From Natrinema longum (GTDB lineage Archaea; Halobacteriota; Halobacteria; Halobacteriales; Natrialbaceae): a DNA stretch of 64,000 nucleotides. Positions 45,176-54,343 of this stretch are shown piece by piece (the first letter of the stretch is position 1; every line of letters begins with the position of its first letter). The translations under genes and the position numbers were made by a program. The notes beneath the pieces are model-generated. The model did no database searches. It saw only the letters and a program-made list of their open reading frames with translations, and was not told the DNA's origin. The stretch lies in the NCBI RefSeq assembly GCF_017352095.1, contig NZ_CP071463.1, forward strand, positions 3,410,001 through 3,474,000, given 5' to 3'.

Positions 45176-46447
45176 ATGGGACGATCACCGAGCCGACGGC
45201 AGGTCCTGTCGGCGACGATCGTCGGTGCAACGGCGGGGGTCATCGGATCCGCGATCGGGTCGGCCACCGGTGACCACGATTCGCCCGCGGCTATCGACCG
45301 GCTGCCGGAGACGGTGGCCCTCGAGCCGATAGTCGACGGGCTGGAGTCACCACTGGCCGTCGGATTCCCGCCCGAAGACGATCGGCGATACGTCGCAGAG
45401 CGGGACGGCCGCGTCGTCGTCCACGAGCAGGACGGCCTCCTCGACGACCCGTTACTCGACCTGCGCGAGACGGTCGTGACCGGTGGCGAACGAGGCCTGC
45501 TGGGATTGACGCTCCACCCTGACTTCGCGGAGAACCGCCGGCTATTCGTCCACTACAGTTCCCCGCGTCGACCGGGGACGCCGGCGGCGTTCGACCACAC
45601 AGGTGTGCTCGCGGCGTTCGAAGTCACCGACGACGGCAGCCGAGCGAAACCGCAGTCCGAACGCGTGATTCTCGAGGTTCCACAGCCACAGGACTACCAC
45701 AACGGCGGCGATATCGCGTTCGGGCCGGATGGCTTCCTCTACGTCGGGATCGGAGCCGGCGGCGGGGGTGGTGGCGGCGGGCAGGACGTGACCACGGATT
45801 TCCTCGGCAGCGTCTTGCGGCTCGACGTCGACGAGCGGAGCGGCGACCGAGCGTACGCCGTCCCGGATGACAACCCGTTAGTCGATCGCGCGGGGCTCGA
45901 CGAGTACTACGCCTGGGGCTTTCGGAACCCGTGGCGGCTGTCGTTCGACGACGACGACCTCTTCGTCGCGGATGTCGGCGAGAACGACTACGAGGAAGTA
46001 AATCTCGTGGAGAAGGGCGGGAATTACGGCTGGAACATCAAAGAGGGAACCCACTGTTACCGTGACGAGGACTGTCCGGACGAGACGCCCGCCGATGTCC
46101 GGGGTGGCGAGTCGCTCCGCGATCCCATCATCGAGTATCCACGCGAGGCTACGGAATCGGGCGTGGCCGGCGTCTCAGTCATCGGCGGCTACGTATATCG
46201 GGGCAGTGAACTGCCGGCACTGGAGGACGCCTACGTCTTCGGTGATTTCCTGGCGGCGGGCCGGTTGTTCGCCGCCACCCGTCCCGAAGACGGGACCGAC
46301 CTGTGGCCGACTACCGTCGTCGAGGTCGCCGACGGGGACCGCCTCGAGCAACTCTTCTCGTTTGGCCGTGACGAAGCGGGGGAGTTGTACGTGCTCGGAA
46401 CGGGGGTCGACGACGGTGGCCTCTATCGGGTGATCCCCGCCACGTGA
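45176..46447 (+). CDS. PQQ-dependent soluble sugar dehydrogenase-like protein (Tat-exported)
   Basis: A 423-residue exported protein with a Tat-like signal (SPSRRQVLSATIVGATAGVI) and a six-bladed beta-propeller of the soluble glucose dehydrogenase (GSDH/Asd) type: RGLLGLTLHPDFAENRRLFV (about 103-122), YHNGGDIAFGPDGFLYVGIG, WGFRNPWRLSFD, GENDYEEVNLVEKGGNYGWN and GGYVYRGSELPALEDAYVFG. These are the usual PQQ/Ca and substrate-blade motifs. A Gly-rich loop (GAGGGGGGGG) is inserted at about 193. Oxidises sugars or aldehydes, or is a PQQ-independent relative; the sugar is unknown. Confidence 0.85.
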   Translation: MGRSPSRRQVLSATIVGATAGVIGSAIGSATGDHDSPAAIDRLPETVALEPIVDGLESPLAVGFPPEDDRRYVAERDGRVVVHEQDGLLDDPLLDLRETVVTGGERGLLGLTLHPDFAENRRLFVHYSSPRRPGTPAAFDHTGVLAAFEVTDDGSRAKPQSERVILEVPQPQDYHNGGDIAFGPDGFLYVGIGAGGGGGGGGQDVTTDFLGSVLRLDVDERSGDRAYAVPDDNPLVDRAGLDEYYAWGFRNPWRLSFDDDDLFVADVGENDYEEVNLVEKGGNYGWNIKEGTHCYRDEDCPDETPADVRGGESLRDPIIEYPREATESGVAGVSVIGGYVYRGSELPALEDAYVFGDFLAAGRLFAATRPEDGTDLWPTTVVEVADGDRLEQLFSFGRDEAGELYVLGTGVDDGGLYRVIPAT

Positions 46448-46541
46448 CCGGGGACGCCGCTCCTCGCGGCAGATCGATCCCGACACTCGAGCACGCCGAG
46501 GACCGTTCAGCGGTAGACGTTTGTACTCCCCACAGCCAACG

Positions 46542-46868
46542 ATGCCTATGGACGATCCGGGATCGTACGAACTCCTCGGCCGCCTCGCCGTGGCAGGGTT
46601 CGTGATGATCGCCCCGACGCTTTGCTTTCTGGGGCTGGTCAGGGGGCTCGAGCGGTTACGCGACGACGATCTGATCAACGGGTGGGCACGAACTCGTGGG
46701 AGCAACCACGACATCACGGACCAAGACGACGTCCTCGCCGTGCTGGCACGCGGCGTCGGCATCGAGGCTGACGACTCGTCGACCGTCCGGTGTCCGGCGT
46801 GTGGAACGCCGAATCGGGCGGGCGTCACGTTTTGTCACGACTGCCAGGGCCGGCTCGGATCGCCCTGA
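46542..46868 (+). CDS. Zinc-ribbon protein with N-terminal membrane helix
   Basis: A 108-residue protein (start MPMDDPGSYE, with an alternative ATG two codons on) with one hydrophobic helix (LAVAGFVMIAPTLCFLGLV, about 13-31), a charged helix, and a C-terminal zinc ribbon (VRCPACGTPNRAGVTFCHDC) of the CxxC...CxxC type. Helix-plus-ribbon proteins of this sort are frequent in haloarchaea. Function unknown. Confidence 0.65.
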   Translation: MPMDDPGSYELLGRLAVAGFVMIAPTLCFLGLVRGLERLRDDDLINGWARTRGSNHDITDQDDVLAVLARGVGIEADDSSTVRCPACGTPNRAGVTFCHDCQGRLGSP

Positions 46869-46956
46869 CCCCTCGCGGGCCCGTCGGACACACGCGAGGG
46901 AGCCGGTATGGCGCGTTTCTCGTCCCTATTACCTACTCGAGCGCCGCTCCAGCGTC

Positions 46957-47697
46957 TTATTCGAAGTGTGCTTCCCACTCCTCGGTGGTCTTCGATTCGC
47001 CGGTCACGCCGTCGGGTCCCTGCGCCGCGAGCGACGCGGCGGCGTCGTCCATCACGTCGGGTTGCAGGATCTCCGTGCGTTCGTCCTCGGGCAGGTGCTC
47101 CCAGATCTGCGTGTTGACCCGGCCGCCGGGGTCGATCGCGTTGACGTTGATCCCGTCGTCTTCGACCTCGAGCGCGATCGCACGGGTGAACCCCTCGAGT
47201 CCCCATTTCGACGTGATATAGGGTGCGGCGTTGGGGACCGCGTATCTTCCGAGTCCCGAGGAGACGTTCAGGACGTTCCCCGAGGGCTGATCGGCCTCGA
47301 GCATCGCCTCGAGGACCCGCTTCGTGAACCGGTAGACGCCGTTGACGTTGATATCCATGATGCGGGTCCACTCGTCTTCGTCGACGTTGAGGAGCGAGCC
47401 GCGTTCGTCGCCGAAGTGTTCCCCTGGGACGCCGGCGTTGTTGATCAGGGTGTCGATACCGCCGAACCGATCGATCGTCGACCGGACGACGTCGTCGACG
47501 GCGTCGGCGTCGCGAACGTCCGCCGGCGCGACCAGCGTCTCGCCCTCGGCGTCCGCCGCGACGGCCTCGAGTTCGTCCTCGCTTCGGGCGACGAGGACGA
47601 CGTTCGCACCGAGCCCCGAGAGATGCAGTGCCATCGAGCGTCCGAGTCCCTTGCTCGCGCCAGTAACGATGATCGTCTCGCCGTCTACATCCGTCAT
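46957..47697 (-). CDS. SDR-family oxidoreductase (classical)
   Basis: A 246-residue short-chain dehydrogenase. Motifs: TGASKGLGRS (12-21, NAD(P) binding), NNAG (about 87-90), LNVSSGLG with the catalytic Ser, and the Tyr-x3-Lys in PYITSKWGLEGF. The Asp-rich GVP-GEHFGDERG segment and EVEDDGINVNAIDPGGRVNT near the end fit the classical-SDR family. Substrate (keto-acyl, sugar or alcohol) unknown. Confidence 0.86.
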   Translation of the reverse strand: MTDVDGETIIVTGASKGLGRSMALHLSGLGANVVLVARSEDELEAVAADAEGETLVAPADVRDADAVDDVVRSTIDRFGGIDTLINNAGVPGEHFGDERGSLLNVDEDEWTRIMDINVNGVYRFTKRVLEAMLEADQPSGNVLNVSSGLGRYAVPNAAPYITSKWGLEGFTRAIALEVEDDGINVNAIDPGGRVNTQIWEHLPEDERTEILQPDVMDDAAASLAAQGPDGVTGESKTTEEWEAHFE

Positions 47698-47896
47698 GTG
47701 GTGACAGTCGTCGTCCAGGAAGTAATACGTTCGTTTGTCGCCACGCGAGACGGGCCGTTTCGGCCAATCGTGGACCGACCGCGAGCGAAAGAGTTGTCCA
47801 GACCGTCGACGCGGCGGTTCGAAGCGATCCGGGAATCCGACAGAGCTTTCCGCCGACCCAAAGGATTTACACCTCCTAATTATATCTAATTACGAG

Positions 47897-48868
47897 ATGA
47901 GCGACAACGCTCCCGACTACGCAGACGTCGACTACACTGACGGCGAAGGCGAAGATCCCGTCGACTACCAGCACATTCAGGACAAGATCGAGAAGGCGAT
48001 CGAGGTCACCCGCGAGGGGCTCGAGGAGTACGAGAACCCGGCGGTCATGTGGACCGGCGGCAAGGACTCGACGCTCACGCTGTACTTCATCAAGGAGGTC
48101 GCCGACCGATTCGACCTCGAGGTACCGCCCGCGGTCTTCATCGACCACTACCAGCACTTCGACGAGATCCACGACTTCGTCGACCACTGGGCCGACGAGT
48201 GGGATCTCGAGGTCATCTACGCGCGCAACGAGGACGTCGGCGAGTACGTCGACGAACACGGCTTAGAGCCCGGCGACGACATCGACATCTCGGAGCTCTC
48301 CGAGCACAACCAGCACCACGTCCGCGAGATCCTCGAGTACGAGGAGGACACCTTCCCGTTCCTGCTCGACACCTACGTCGGCAACCACCTGCTGAAGACG
48401 GTCGCGCTCAACGACGCGCTCGAGACGCACGACATCGACGGCGTCATCTCCGGCGTCCGCTGGGACGAACAGGAGGCCCGCGCCGACGAGACGTTCTTCT
48501 CGCCGCGCCACGACCCCGACATCTACCCGCCTCACGACCGCATCCAGCCCATCCTGCAGTTCGACGAAGCCGCAGTGTGGGAGGCCTTCTGGAACTTCGT
48601 GGTGCCGGACACGGTCGAGAACTTCCCCGAGGAAGGTTACGTTCCAGAAGCCGACGACGACCTCCCCGAGGGCGTCGAACAGGACGACATTCCGATCTCG
48701 CCGAAGTACTTCGCCGGCTTCCGCTCGCTGGGCAGCGAAGTCAGTACCGAAAAGAGCGACGAGGACCCCGCCTGGCTGCAGGACCTCGAGGGGACCACCG
48801 AACGCGCCGGCCGCGCCCAGGACAAGGAAGACCTGATGGAGCGCCTGCGCGATCTGGGCTACATGTAG
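47897..48868 (+). CDS. PAPS reductase/sulfate adenylyltransferase (CysD/CysH)-family protein
   Basis: A 323-residue adenosine-nucleotide alpha-hydrolase-fold protein (PP-loop family). The PP-loop is AVMWTGGKDSTLTLYF (49-64), followed by FIDHYQHFDEIHDFVD and VISGVRWDEQEARADETFFS, as in PAPS reductases and CysD. C-terminal region (PISPKYFAGFRSLGSEVSTE) also fits. It lacks the ECGLH cysteine of CysH reductases, so an adenylyl-transfer or tRNA/sulfur-relay role is possible. Whether it acts in sulfate assimilation is inference. Start ATG 47897 (MSDNAPDYAD), with AT-rich sequence (attatatctaatt) immediately upstream. Confidence 0.8.
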   Translation: MSDNAPDYADVDYTDGEGEDPVDYQHIQDKIEKAIEVTREGLEEYENPAVMWTGGKDSTLTLYFIKEVADRFDLEVPPAVFIDHYQHFDEIHDFVDHWADEWDLEVIYARNEDVGEYVDEHGLEPGDDIDISELSEHNQHHVREILEYEEDTFPFLLDTYVGNHLLKTVALNDALETHDIDGVISGVRWDEQEARADETFFSPRHDPDIYPPHDRIQPILQFDEAAVWEAFWNFVVPDTVENFPEEGYVPEADDDLPEGVEQDDIPISPKYFAGFRSLGSEVSTEKSDEDPAWLQDLEGTTERAGRAQDKEDLMERLRDLGYM

Positions 48869-48904
48869 GCCGACCGCGGTCGAGGACCGCTCGAGACGCT
48901 AAGT

Positions 48905-48912
48905 AGCGATTT
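48905..48912 (+). terminator. Possible T-rich terminator after the PAPS-reductase-family gene
   Basis: gatttttc, about 37 bases after the stop codon. Archaeal transcription often ends at such T-runs. Weak evidence. Confidence 0.25.
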
Positions 48913-49034
48913 TTCGGTTCGCTCGCTCGAAGAAGCGGCAGTGCGGGCGCGATCGTCGCCCGCTGAATCGCGATCGTCACAGCTCCGCTGGGTAGAAATC
49001 GGTCGATCGGCGAGAACGAAATTCCAGTCCGCTG

Positions 49035-49226
49035 CTATCGGCCCGTGGCGCGGTACTCGCCGTGTTTGACGCCCAGGGCGAGCATGAGCAGCCCGAAGAC
49101 GATCATCGACGGCGCGACCATCATCAGTATGGTGTCTGTTCCCATGGGGGTGGCGATCATGCCCCCGATTCCGATCCCGATCACGACGATAAACGCGACT
49201 GCCGTCTTTGGAAGATCGAACTTCAT
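49035..49226 (-). CDS. 63-residue two-helix membrane protein (DUF7333-like)
   Basis: MKFDLPKTAVAFIVVIGIGI, then a loop with ATPMGTDT and a second helix LMMVAPSMIVFGLLMLALGV ending KHGEYRATGR. It matches a small family conserved in haloarchaea (DUF7333, recalled). An imperfectly understood inverted repeat (49236-49254) lies 10 bases before the ATG. Function unknown. Confidence 0.65.
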   Translation of the reverse strand: MKFDLPKTAVAFIVVIGIGIGGMIATPMGTDTILMMVAPSMIVFGLLMLALGVKHGEYRATGR

Positions 49227-49235
49227 GTGCGATCC

Positions 49236-49254
49236 TTAGGAAGGAGACTCCTAA
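49236..49254. promoter_or_regulatory. Inverted repeat upstream of the DUF7333-like gene
   Basis: ttagga-aggagac-tcctaa is a perfect 6-7-6 repeat ending 10 bases before the ATG at 49226, where an operator could overlap the start of transcription. Symmetry seen, function inferred. Confidence 0.3.
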
Positions 49255-49309
49255 TGGTATCGGGAATCGGCAGTCCGTTCACGACGGTTGGTTCGGAGCG
49301 ATCCGACGG

Positions 49310-50080
49310 CTACTCCGAGGGACGAACCAGGTTCGCCAGCGTGACGACGCCGCCGAGGAACCAGCCAAGCGGGAAGGAGATTCCGACCCACATCCCGGCG
49401 TAGGCAGCGCCCTCGAGGGTGAAGTTCTCGCGAAGGTACTCGCTCAGGCCGCCGACGAACAACACGTTGTCGAGCACCCAGACGGCGAAGTCGTAGCTGG
49501 GATCGAGAACGTAGGGATGCAGCGACGGCGTCACGAGCGCGGCGACGACGGGGGGCAGGAACAGCGCCGTCATCGCGAACGGGTACGCGAGGCCGACCGT
49601 CGTCCCGCGACCGCCGAGCTTCGAGCACGTCGCGGCGAGCGCGGTCGAAAGCGTCGCGACGCCACTCGCCGCTGCGACCGCGAGGACCGCGTCGAGGGGG
49701 ATATCGACCTGTTCCATGTACGACATCGCGCCCCAGGCGAGGGTCAACAGTCCCCAGCCCAGCAGCGCGATAGCCGTGACGCCGATGATTCCCAGCCGGG
49801 TCTGTGTCGAGTCGAGTTTCGCCGCGTAGAAGCGGGTCGCGAGTCCGAGAACGGTAAGCGGATAGAGGACGAGCAAGCCGAGGACTCCGAGCGCGCTCCA
49901 GCCGTGGTAAGCGACCTTCTGTGGGAGGGTCTCGGGTTTCCATTTGCCCATGACGGAGTGACCCCGGCCACGCTGCCGGCGGAAGACGAGCTCCATCCAG
50001 GCACCGTGTAACCGGCGGATGTCGGCTTTTACCGCGCCGACGAACCCACCACCGCCACCGCTTCGTGAGCGGGTAGCCAT
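49310..50080 (-). CDS. Conserved haloarchaeal polytopic membrane protein
   Basis: A 256-residue membrane protein with about six helices after a basic N-terminus (MATRSRSGGGGGFVGAVKAD) and a cytoplasmic segment (RRQRGRGHSVMGKWKPETLP). WSALGVLGLLVLYPLTVLGL and FVGGLSEYLRENFTLEGAAY are conserved-looking. I do not recognise an enzymatic or transport motif; the family appears limited to haloarchaea. Function unknown. Confidence 0.65.
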   Translation of the reverse strand: MATRSRSGGGGGFVGAVKADIRRLHGAWMELVFRRQRGRGHSVMGKWKPETLPQKVAYHGWSALGVLGLLVLYPLTVLGLATRFYAAKLDSTQTRLGIIGVTAIALLGWGLLTLAWGAMSYMEQVDIPLDAVLAVAAASGVATLSTALAATCSKLGGRGTTVGLAYPFAMTALFLPPVVAALVTPSLHPYVLDPSYDFAVWVLDNVLFVGGLSEYLRENFTLEGAAYAGMWVGISFPLGWFLGGVVTLANLVRPSE

Positions 50081-50214
50081 ACGCGAGCCAAAAAGCCGAT
50101 GTACCGTAAACTTTCCTGCTTTTTCTTCGCCGACGACACGTCACCCGTCGGGGCGCTCGGCAACGTCGCGAACGCGAGTTCCGAACAGCCGGGACACGAA
50201 GTAACGGTCGCCGA

Positions 50215-51057
50215 TCAGTTCCAGGGCGCGAAGTCGGGATCGACCGCGCGGTTCGTCTCGTCGATGGCGTCGATGGCGTCGATATCCGCCGGATCGAGGT
50301 CGACCGTCAGCGACTCCCAGTTGTCGCCGATGTGGTCCTCGCCCGTCGCCTTCGGAATCGCGATGACGCCCTTCTCGCGCGCCCAGGCGAGGCTGACCTG
50401 CGCCTCGCTGGCGTCGTGTTTCGCGGCGATCTCCTGTATCTCGGGTTGGTCGAAGACCCGTCCACGTGCCAGCGGCGAATAGCCTACGACTTCGATATCG
50501 TGCTCTGTACAGGTTTCCCGGATCTCCGCCTGGGGAAGCAGCGGGTGAAGTTCGACCTGATTCGCGACGATCGGCGCGTCACAGACGTCGACTGCTTCCT
50601 CGAGGTGCTCGGGCTGGAAGTTGCTGACGCCGACGTTCTCGATCAGTCCCTCCTCGTAGAGTTCGGAAAGTGCCGAGAGTGTCTCCTCGGCGTCGTACTC
50701 TCCGGCCGGCCAGTGAACGTACAGCAGGTCGACGTACTCGACACCGAGCCGGTCGAGACTGTCCCGAGCCGTCTCGAGGACGTCCTCGTGTGACAGGTTC
50801 GAGATCCAGATCTTGGTCGCGAGGAAGATATCCTCGCGGTCGACGTCCGCGGCGGCGATCCCCTCGCCGACCGCTTCCTCGTTGTCGTAGATCTGGGCCG
50901 TATCGATGTGACGGTAGCCCATCTCGAGGGCCGTTCGGACGCTCTCGGCGCACTGTTCGGGGTCCTCGTTTTGCCAGGTTCCGAGGCCGAGCATCGGTAT
51001 CCCGCTGGTGGTCGGACACGTCTCTGGTGCGATGGTATCGGCGTCGTGAGTTGCCAT
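50215..51057 (-). CDS. Aldo/keto reductase
   Basis: A 280-residue NADPH-dependent TIM-barrel oxidoreductase. The tetrad is complete: Asp52 and Tyr57 in RHIDTAQIYDNEEAVG, Lys82 in LATKIWIS, and His115 in LLYVHWPAG. The IPKATGEDHIGDNWES stretch near the C-terminus is the NADPH-binding segment. The protein resembles the AKR5 group that acts on 2,5-diketogluconate or methylglyoxal; substrate not certain. Start ATG 51057. Confidence 0.88.
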   Translation of the reverse strand: MATHDADTIAPETCPTTSGIPMLGLGTWQNEDPEQCAESVRTALEMGYRHIDTAQIYDNEEAVGEGIAAADVDREDIFLATKIWISNLSHEDVLETARDSLDRLGVEYVDLLYVHWPAGEYDAEETLSALSELYEEGLIENVGVSNFQPEHLEEAVDVCDAPIVANQVELHPLLPQAEIRETCTEHDIEVVGYSPLARGRVFDQPEIQEIAAKHDASEAQVSLAWAREKGVIAIPKATGEDHIGDNWESLTVDLDPADIDAIDAIDETNRAVDPDFAPWN

Positions 51058-51183
51058 GTACGACCGAACAGCCAGCGTGCGAAAAGGGGTTTTGGTACCG
51101 GTCAGCGGTTCGCCTTGCGACAGCCGAATCGACCGACGGTGACCGAACGGGAGTACGAATGGCAGTCGTGGCCCACTCGAGTG

Positions 51184-52608
51184 CTACTCGTACAGGTGGT
51201 TCCAGGGGCGCTCGCGCTCGAGTGCCGCGCTCGCCGCGAGGACGTCGTCGTCCGCGAACCGTCGCCCGACGAGTTGGAGGCCGACTGGGTGGCCACGGTC
51301 GGTCACTCCGGCGGGTGCGGACGCGACGGGGTGGCCGGTCCAGTTGAACGGCCAGGTCATCGGCCACTCCCAGGCGTCGTCACCGAGGTCGGCGTAGAGT
51401 TCGCGGTCGGCGCGCGAGAGCGTCGGCGTCACGAGCAGATCGTAGTCGGCGAGGACGTCCTGGACGGCGTCGTACATGTCCGTCCGAGCGATGCCGGATC
51501 GGGCGACGTCTTCGGGGCCGTACTCCTCGGCGACGTGGAGCATCGCGAGCAGACTGTCGGAGACCGCTTCGGACTGGTCCCGAAAGTCGACGCCGTGGCT
51601 CTCCTCGATGAGGGTCGCGTTCTCGAGAACGGAGGTCGTGTACGCCGGCATCGCGGCCTCGGTCAGTTCGGCCATCGAATAGCCGTGATCGACGGTCACT
51701 GTCTCGACCGTCGCACCCGCGTCCGCGAACGCGGTAACGGCCTCGTCGGCGACCGCACGGACCTCGTCGACGACCGGAAAGACGTCGAGGTCGGGGCTGT
51801 ACGCGATGCGATAGTCGTCGATCGACCGATCGACGGCTCCACGGTAGTCGATATCGACCGGGACGCTGTTCGGGTCGTCCGGATGCGGCCCGTCCATCAC
51901 CGAGAGCAACAGCGCGGCGTCCTCGACGGTTCGGGTCATCGGCCCCTTCGTCGTGTGTTGGAGTTCCCGGCCGAACGCGCTCGGTCGTCCGTCGTCCGGA
52001 ACCAGCCCGAACGTCGGTTTGAACCCGTAGACGCCACACGCCGCGGCGGGAATGCGCAGCGAGCCGCCCGCGTCGCTGCCCGTCGCGATCGGCGTCATCC
52101 CTGCGGCCAGCGCCGCCGCCGAGCCACCCGAGGAGCCCCCCGCGTTCAGGTCGGTGTCGATCGGCGACGCCGTCGGCCCGATCAACTCGTTGTCGGTCGT
52201 TCCCTTGTGACCGAACTCCGGCGTATTCGTCTTCCCGATCACGACCGCGCCGGCGTCCTCGAGTCGCTCGACGATCGCCGACGTTCGCTCGGCGACGTGG
52301 TCCGCGAACAGCGCCGAACCGTACGTATGACGGACGCCCGCTTTCAGCGCGCCGAGGTCCTTCAGCGCCAGGGGCACGCCGTGAAGCGGCCCCACCTCCT
52401 CGCCGTCCGCGAGCGCCCGGTCGGCTTCGGCGGCGGCCTCGCGTGCGTCGTCCGCACAGACCGTGACGAAGGCGTTGATCGCGTCGTCCCGGTCATCGAT
52501 TCGCTCGAGGTGGGCCTCGACGGCCTCGGTCGCCGTGATCGCTCCCGTTCGGATTCGAGCCGCGAGTGCGATCGCGGAAAGACCGGTCGTGGTACTCTCG
52601 TCTGTCAT
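51184..52608 (-). CDS. Amidase signature family protein
   Basis: A 474-residue amidase with the Ser-cisSer-Lys triad: Lys83 in PLALKDLGALKAG, the cis-Ser in NAGGSSGGSAAAL (Ser160) and nucleophile Ser183 in SDAGGSLRIPA. It resembles aliphatic/indoleacetamide-type amidases; it could also be GatA-like, but the length and the absence of GatC/GatB neighbours argue against that. Start ATG 52608 (MTDESTTTGL). Divergent from the ArsR-like gene at 52767, with an AT-rich patch (tgataattgttacc) between them. Confidence 0.85.
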   Translation of the reverse strand: MTDESTTTGLSAIALAARIRTGAITATEAVEAHLERIDDRDDAINAFVTVCADDAREAAAEADRALADGEEVGPLHGVPLALKDLGALKAGVRHTYGSALFADHVAERTSAIVERLEDAGAVVIGKTNTPEFGHKGTTDNELIGPTASPIDTDLNAGGSSGGSAAALAAGMTPIATGSDAGGSLRIPAAACGVYGFKPTFGLVPDDGRPSAFGRELQHTTKGPMTRTVEDAALLLSVMDGPHPDDPNSVPVDIDYRGAVDRSIDDYRIAYSPDLDVFPVVDEVRAVADEAVTAFADAGATVETVTVDHGYSMAELTEAAMPAYTTSVLENATLIEESHGVDFRDQSEAVSDSLLAMLHVAEEYGPEDVARSGIARTDMYDAVQDVLADYDLLVTPTLSRADRELYADLGDDAWEWPMTWPFNWTGHPVASAPAGVTDRGHPVGLQLVGRRFADDDVLAASAALERERPWNHLYE

Positions 52609-52766
52609 GAGAGTAAGATCCACTGGAAGTATGATAATTGTTACCGTTCCGATTCGTGGCTATCGGGACGACGATGGGTTCCGTCTCGACGGAACGGGGC
52701 GTCGGCCGTCGCCTCGCGTCCGGGAAGCAGACACGCTTTTCAGCGACGGTCACTTACCCCCACTCG

Positions 52767-53426
52767 ATGGACTCCGCCGCGTTGTTGGATTTACTCGGGA
52801 ACGAAAACCGAAGGCGGATCCTTCGGTTGCTCGCCCGCAAACCCTGTTATGTTACTGAAATTTCTGAGTATCTCGGTGTGAGTCCCAAGGCGGTTATCGA
52901 ACACTTGCGAAAACTCGAGGAGGCAGGACTGATCGAGAGCCGCGTCGACGACCAGCGGCGGAAGTACTTTCATATCGCACGCAACGTTCGACTCGAGGTG
53001 AACGTCTCTCCCTACGGCTTCGCGAGCAAGAGCGCCTATCCCTCGAACAACAGTTTCGATATCACGACCTGTCGTCACCTCACGTTCGATGCCACCCTGG
53101 ACGACACCGACGATCTCGACGAACTGCTCGCCGCGTTGGAAGACCTCGAACAGCTCGAAAACGAGCTCTCGTTGGCCCAGCGGTGGGTACAGGGGCGGCT
53201 GTACGACGTCCTCGATAGCATCTCGGAGACCGTTGGCGCTGGCCCGGAGAGTCGGATTTACGCCGACCTGCTCGCGAGCGTGCGTTCGGAACCGAAATCG
53301 GTCGGCGACCTCAGCGAGGACATCGACGCTCCCCGAGAAGTCGTCGCCGAGTTGCTCGAGGTGATGGCCGACAACGGGATCGTTCGCCGGACCGAGGACG
53401 GCTGGGAGTTAACCACAAACGGGTAA
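52767..53426 (+). CDS. ArsR-like winged-helix transcriptional regulator
   Basis: A 219-residue DNA-binding protein. Residues 5-75 are a winged helix of the ArsR/HTH_20 kind (LLGNENRRRILRLLARKPCY, VTEISEYLGVSPKAVIEHLR, LIESRVDDQRRKYFHIA). A coiled-coil region (LDELLAALEDLEQLENELSL, about 118-137) and a second, degenerate winged-helix (PKSVGDLSEDIDAPREVVAE) follow. The two-domain architecture is common in haloarchaea. Divergent with the amidase gene and possibly its regulator, by position only. The ATG 52767 (MDSAALLDLLG) is chosen by homology; the upstream frame is Arg-rich. Confidence 0.78.
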   Translation: MDSAALLDLLGNENRRRILRLLARKPCYVTEISEYLGVSPKAVIEHLRKLEEAGLIESRVDDQRRKYFHIARNVRLEVNVSPYGFASKSAYPSNNSFDITTCRHLTFDATLDDTDDLDELLAALEDLEQLENELSLAQRWVQGRLYDVLDSISETVGAGPESRIYADLLASVRSEPKSVGDLSEDIDAPREVVAELLEVMADNGIVRRTEDGWELTTNG

Positions 53427-53525
53427 CACGGTCCTCGAACACGGCTCGTACGGACACCTATTAGTCGGTGCCAGCCCAGCCGCGACCCGCTGTGGGTGTG
53501 CCGGGACCGGTGGCAACAGCCCGCC

Positions 53526-54164
53526 TCAGTCGACGTCCCTCGAGAGCCCGTTCCGAAGATCGCGGCCGAAGTAGTACCCCACGACCGACGCGAGGAGTCC
53601 GACGGTCGCGCCGACGGCCACGAGCGTTTGTCCGGTGCCCAAGGCAGCGATGAAGACGTGATTGAGCACTGCCCCGACGCCGCCGACGGAAGCGCCAGCC
53701 GCGCCCATCTCGAGGTAGCGGCGTTTCGACGCGAGGAGTCCGATAGTGAAGGCGGCGGCGAACATGCCGATCAGACGGCCGGCGAACGGCAGCACGGTCG
53801 CCCCGGCCAGCAAGCTGGCACTGAGTACGAGCACGAGCGCGAGGTACCCCTTCGGCGAAAAATAGCCGCCAAGCGAGAACCGTGACGGAAGCGTGGGGAG
53901 CCACGAGCGCGACGAGCCAGCGTCGGCCTCGCGGTCGGATTCGGGCTGTCGTTCGCGCTCGAGGTCCCGTCCACGATCGAACCCGCCGGCTGACTCCCGG
54001 CGTCCATCACCGCCGGCTGCGCCGGGGGATGTCTCCGCGGACTCGTGGGATGCGTCGCCGACGTCTGCGCCCGACTCCGAGAGCAGGCGGTCCGTCTCCT
54101 CGAGGAGATCGTCGGTGCCAGGAGCGTCCTGACTCCGGGTTACCTCGTCCGAGCGGTCGCTCAT
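53526..54164 (-). CDS. Haloarchaeal membrane protein with acidic N-terminal domain
   Basis: A 212-residue protein: residues 1-90 are disordered and acidic (TDDLLEETDRLLSESGADVG...RERQPESDREADAGSS), then four helices (about 106-126, 128-147, 153-170, 177-198), with a small GGYFSPKG motif between the domains. A family without known function in haloarchaea. No enzymatic motif. Confidence 0.65.
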   Translation of the reverse strand: MSDRSDEVTRSQDAPGTDDLLEETDRLLSESGADVGDASHESAETSPGAAGGDGRRESAGGFDRGRDLERERQPESDREADAGSSRSWLPTLPSRFSLGGYFSPKGYLALVLVLSASLLAGATVLPFAGRLIGMFAAAFTIGLLASKRRYLEMGAAGASVGGVGAVLNHVFIAALGTGQTLVAVGATVGLLASVVGYYFGRDLRNGLSRDVD

Positions 54165-54343
54165 ATGTCAACTGAAGCGGGGCTGCACCATGGGCCTTTC
54201 CCCACGACAGCGATCGGATAGCCGACGGGTTCCGCGTCGCGGTGACGGGACCCCGGGCCGGACCATCGTGGTCGACTCTCTCGAGGTCGCGACTGTGTCC
54301 GTCGGTCGCCGGCCAAAAACGCGGTTCCAGAAGCGCCGTTTCC

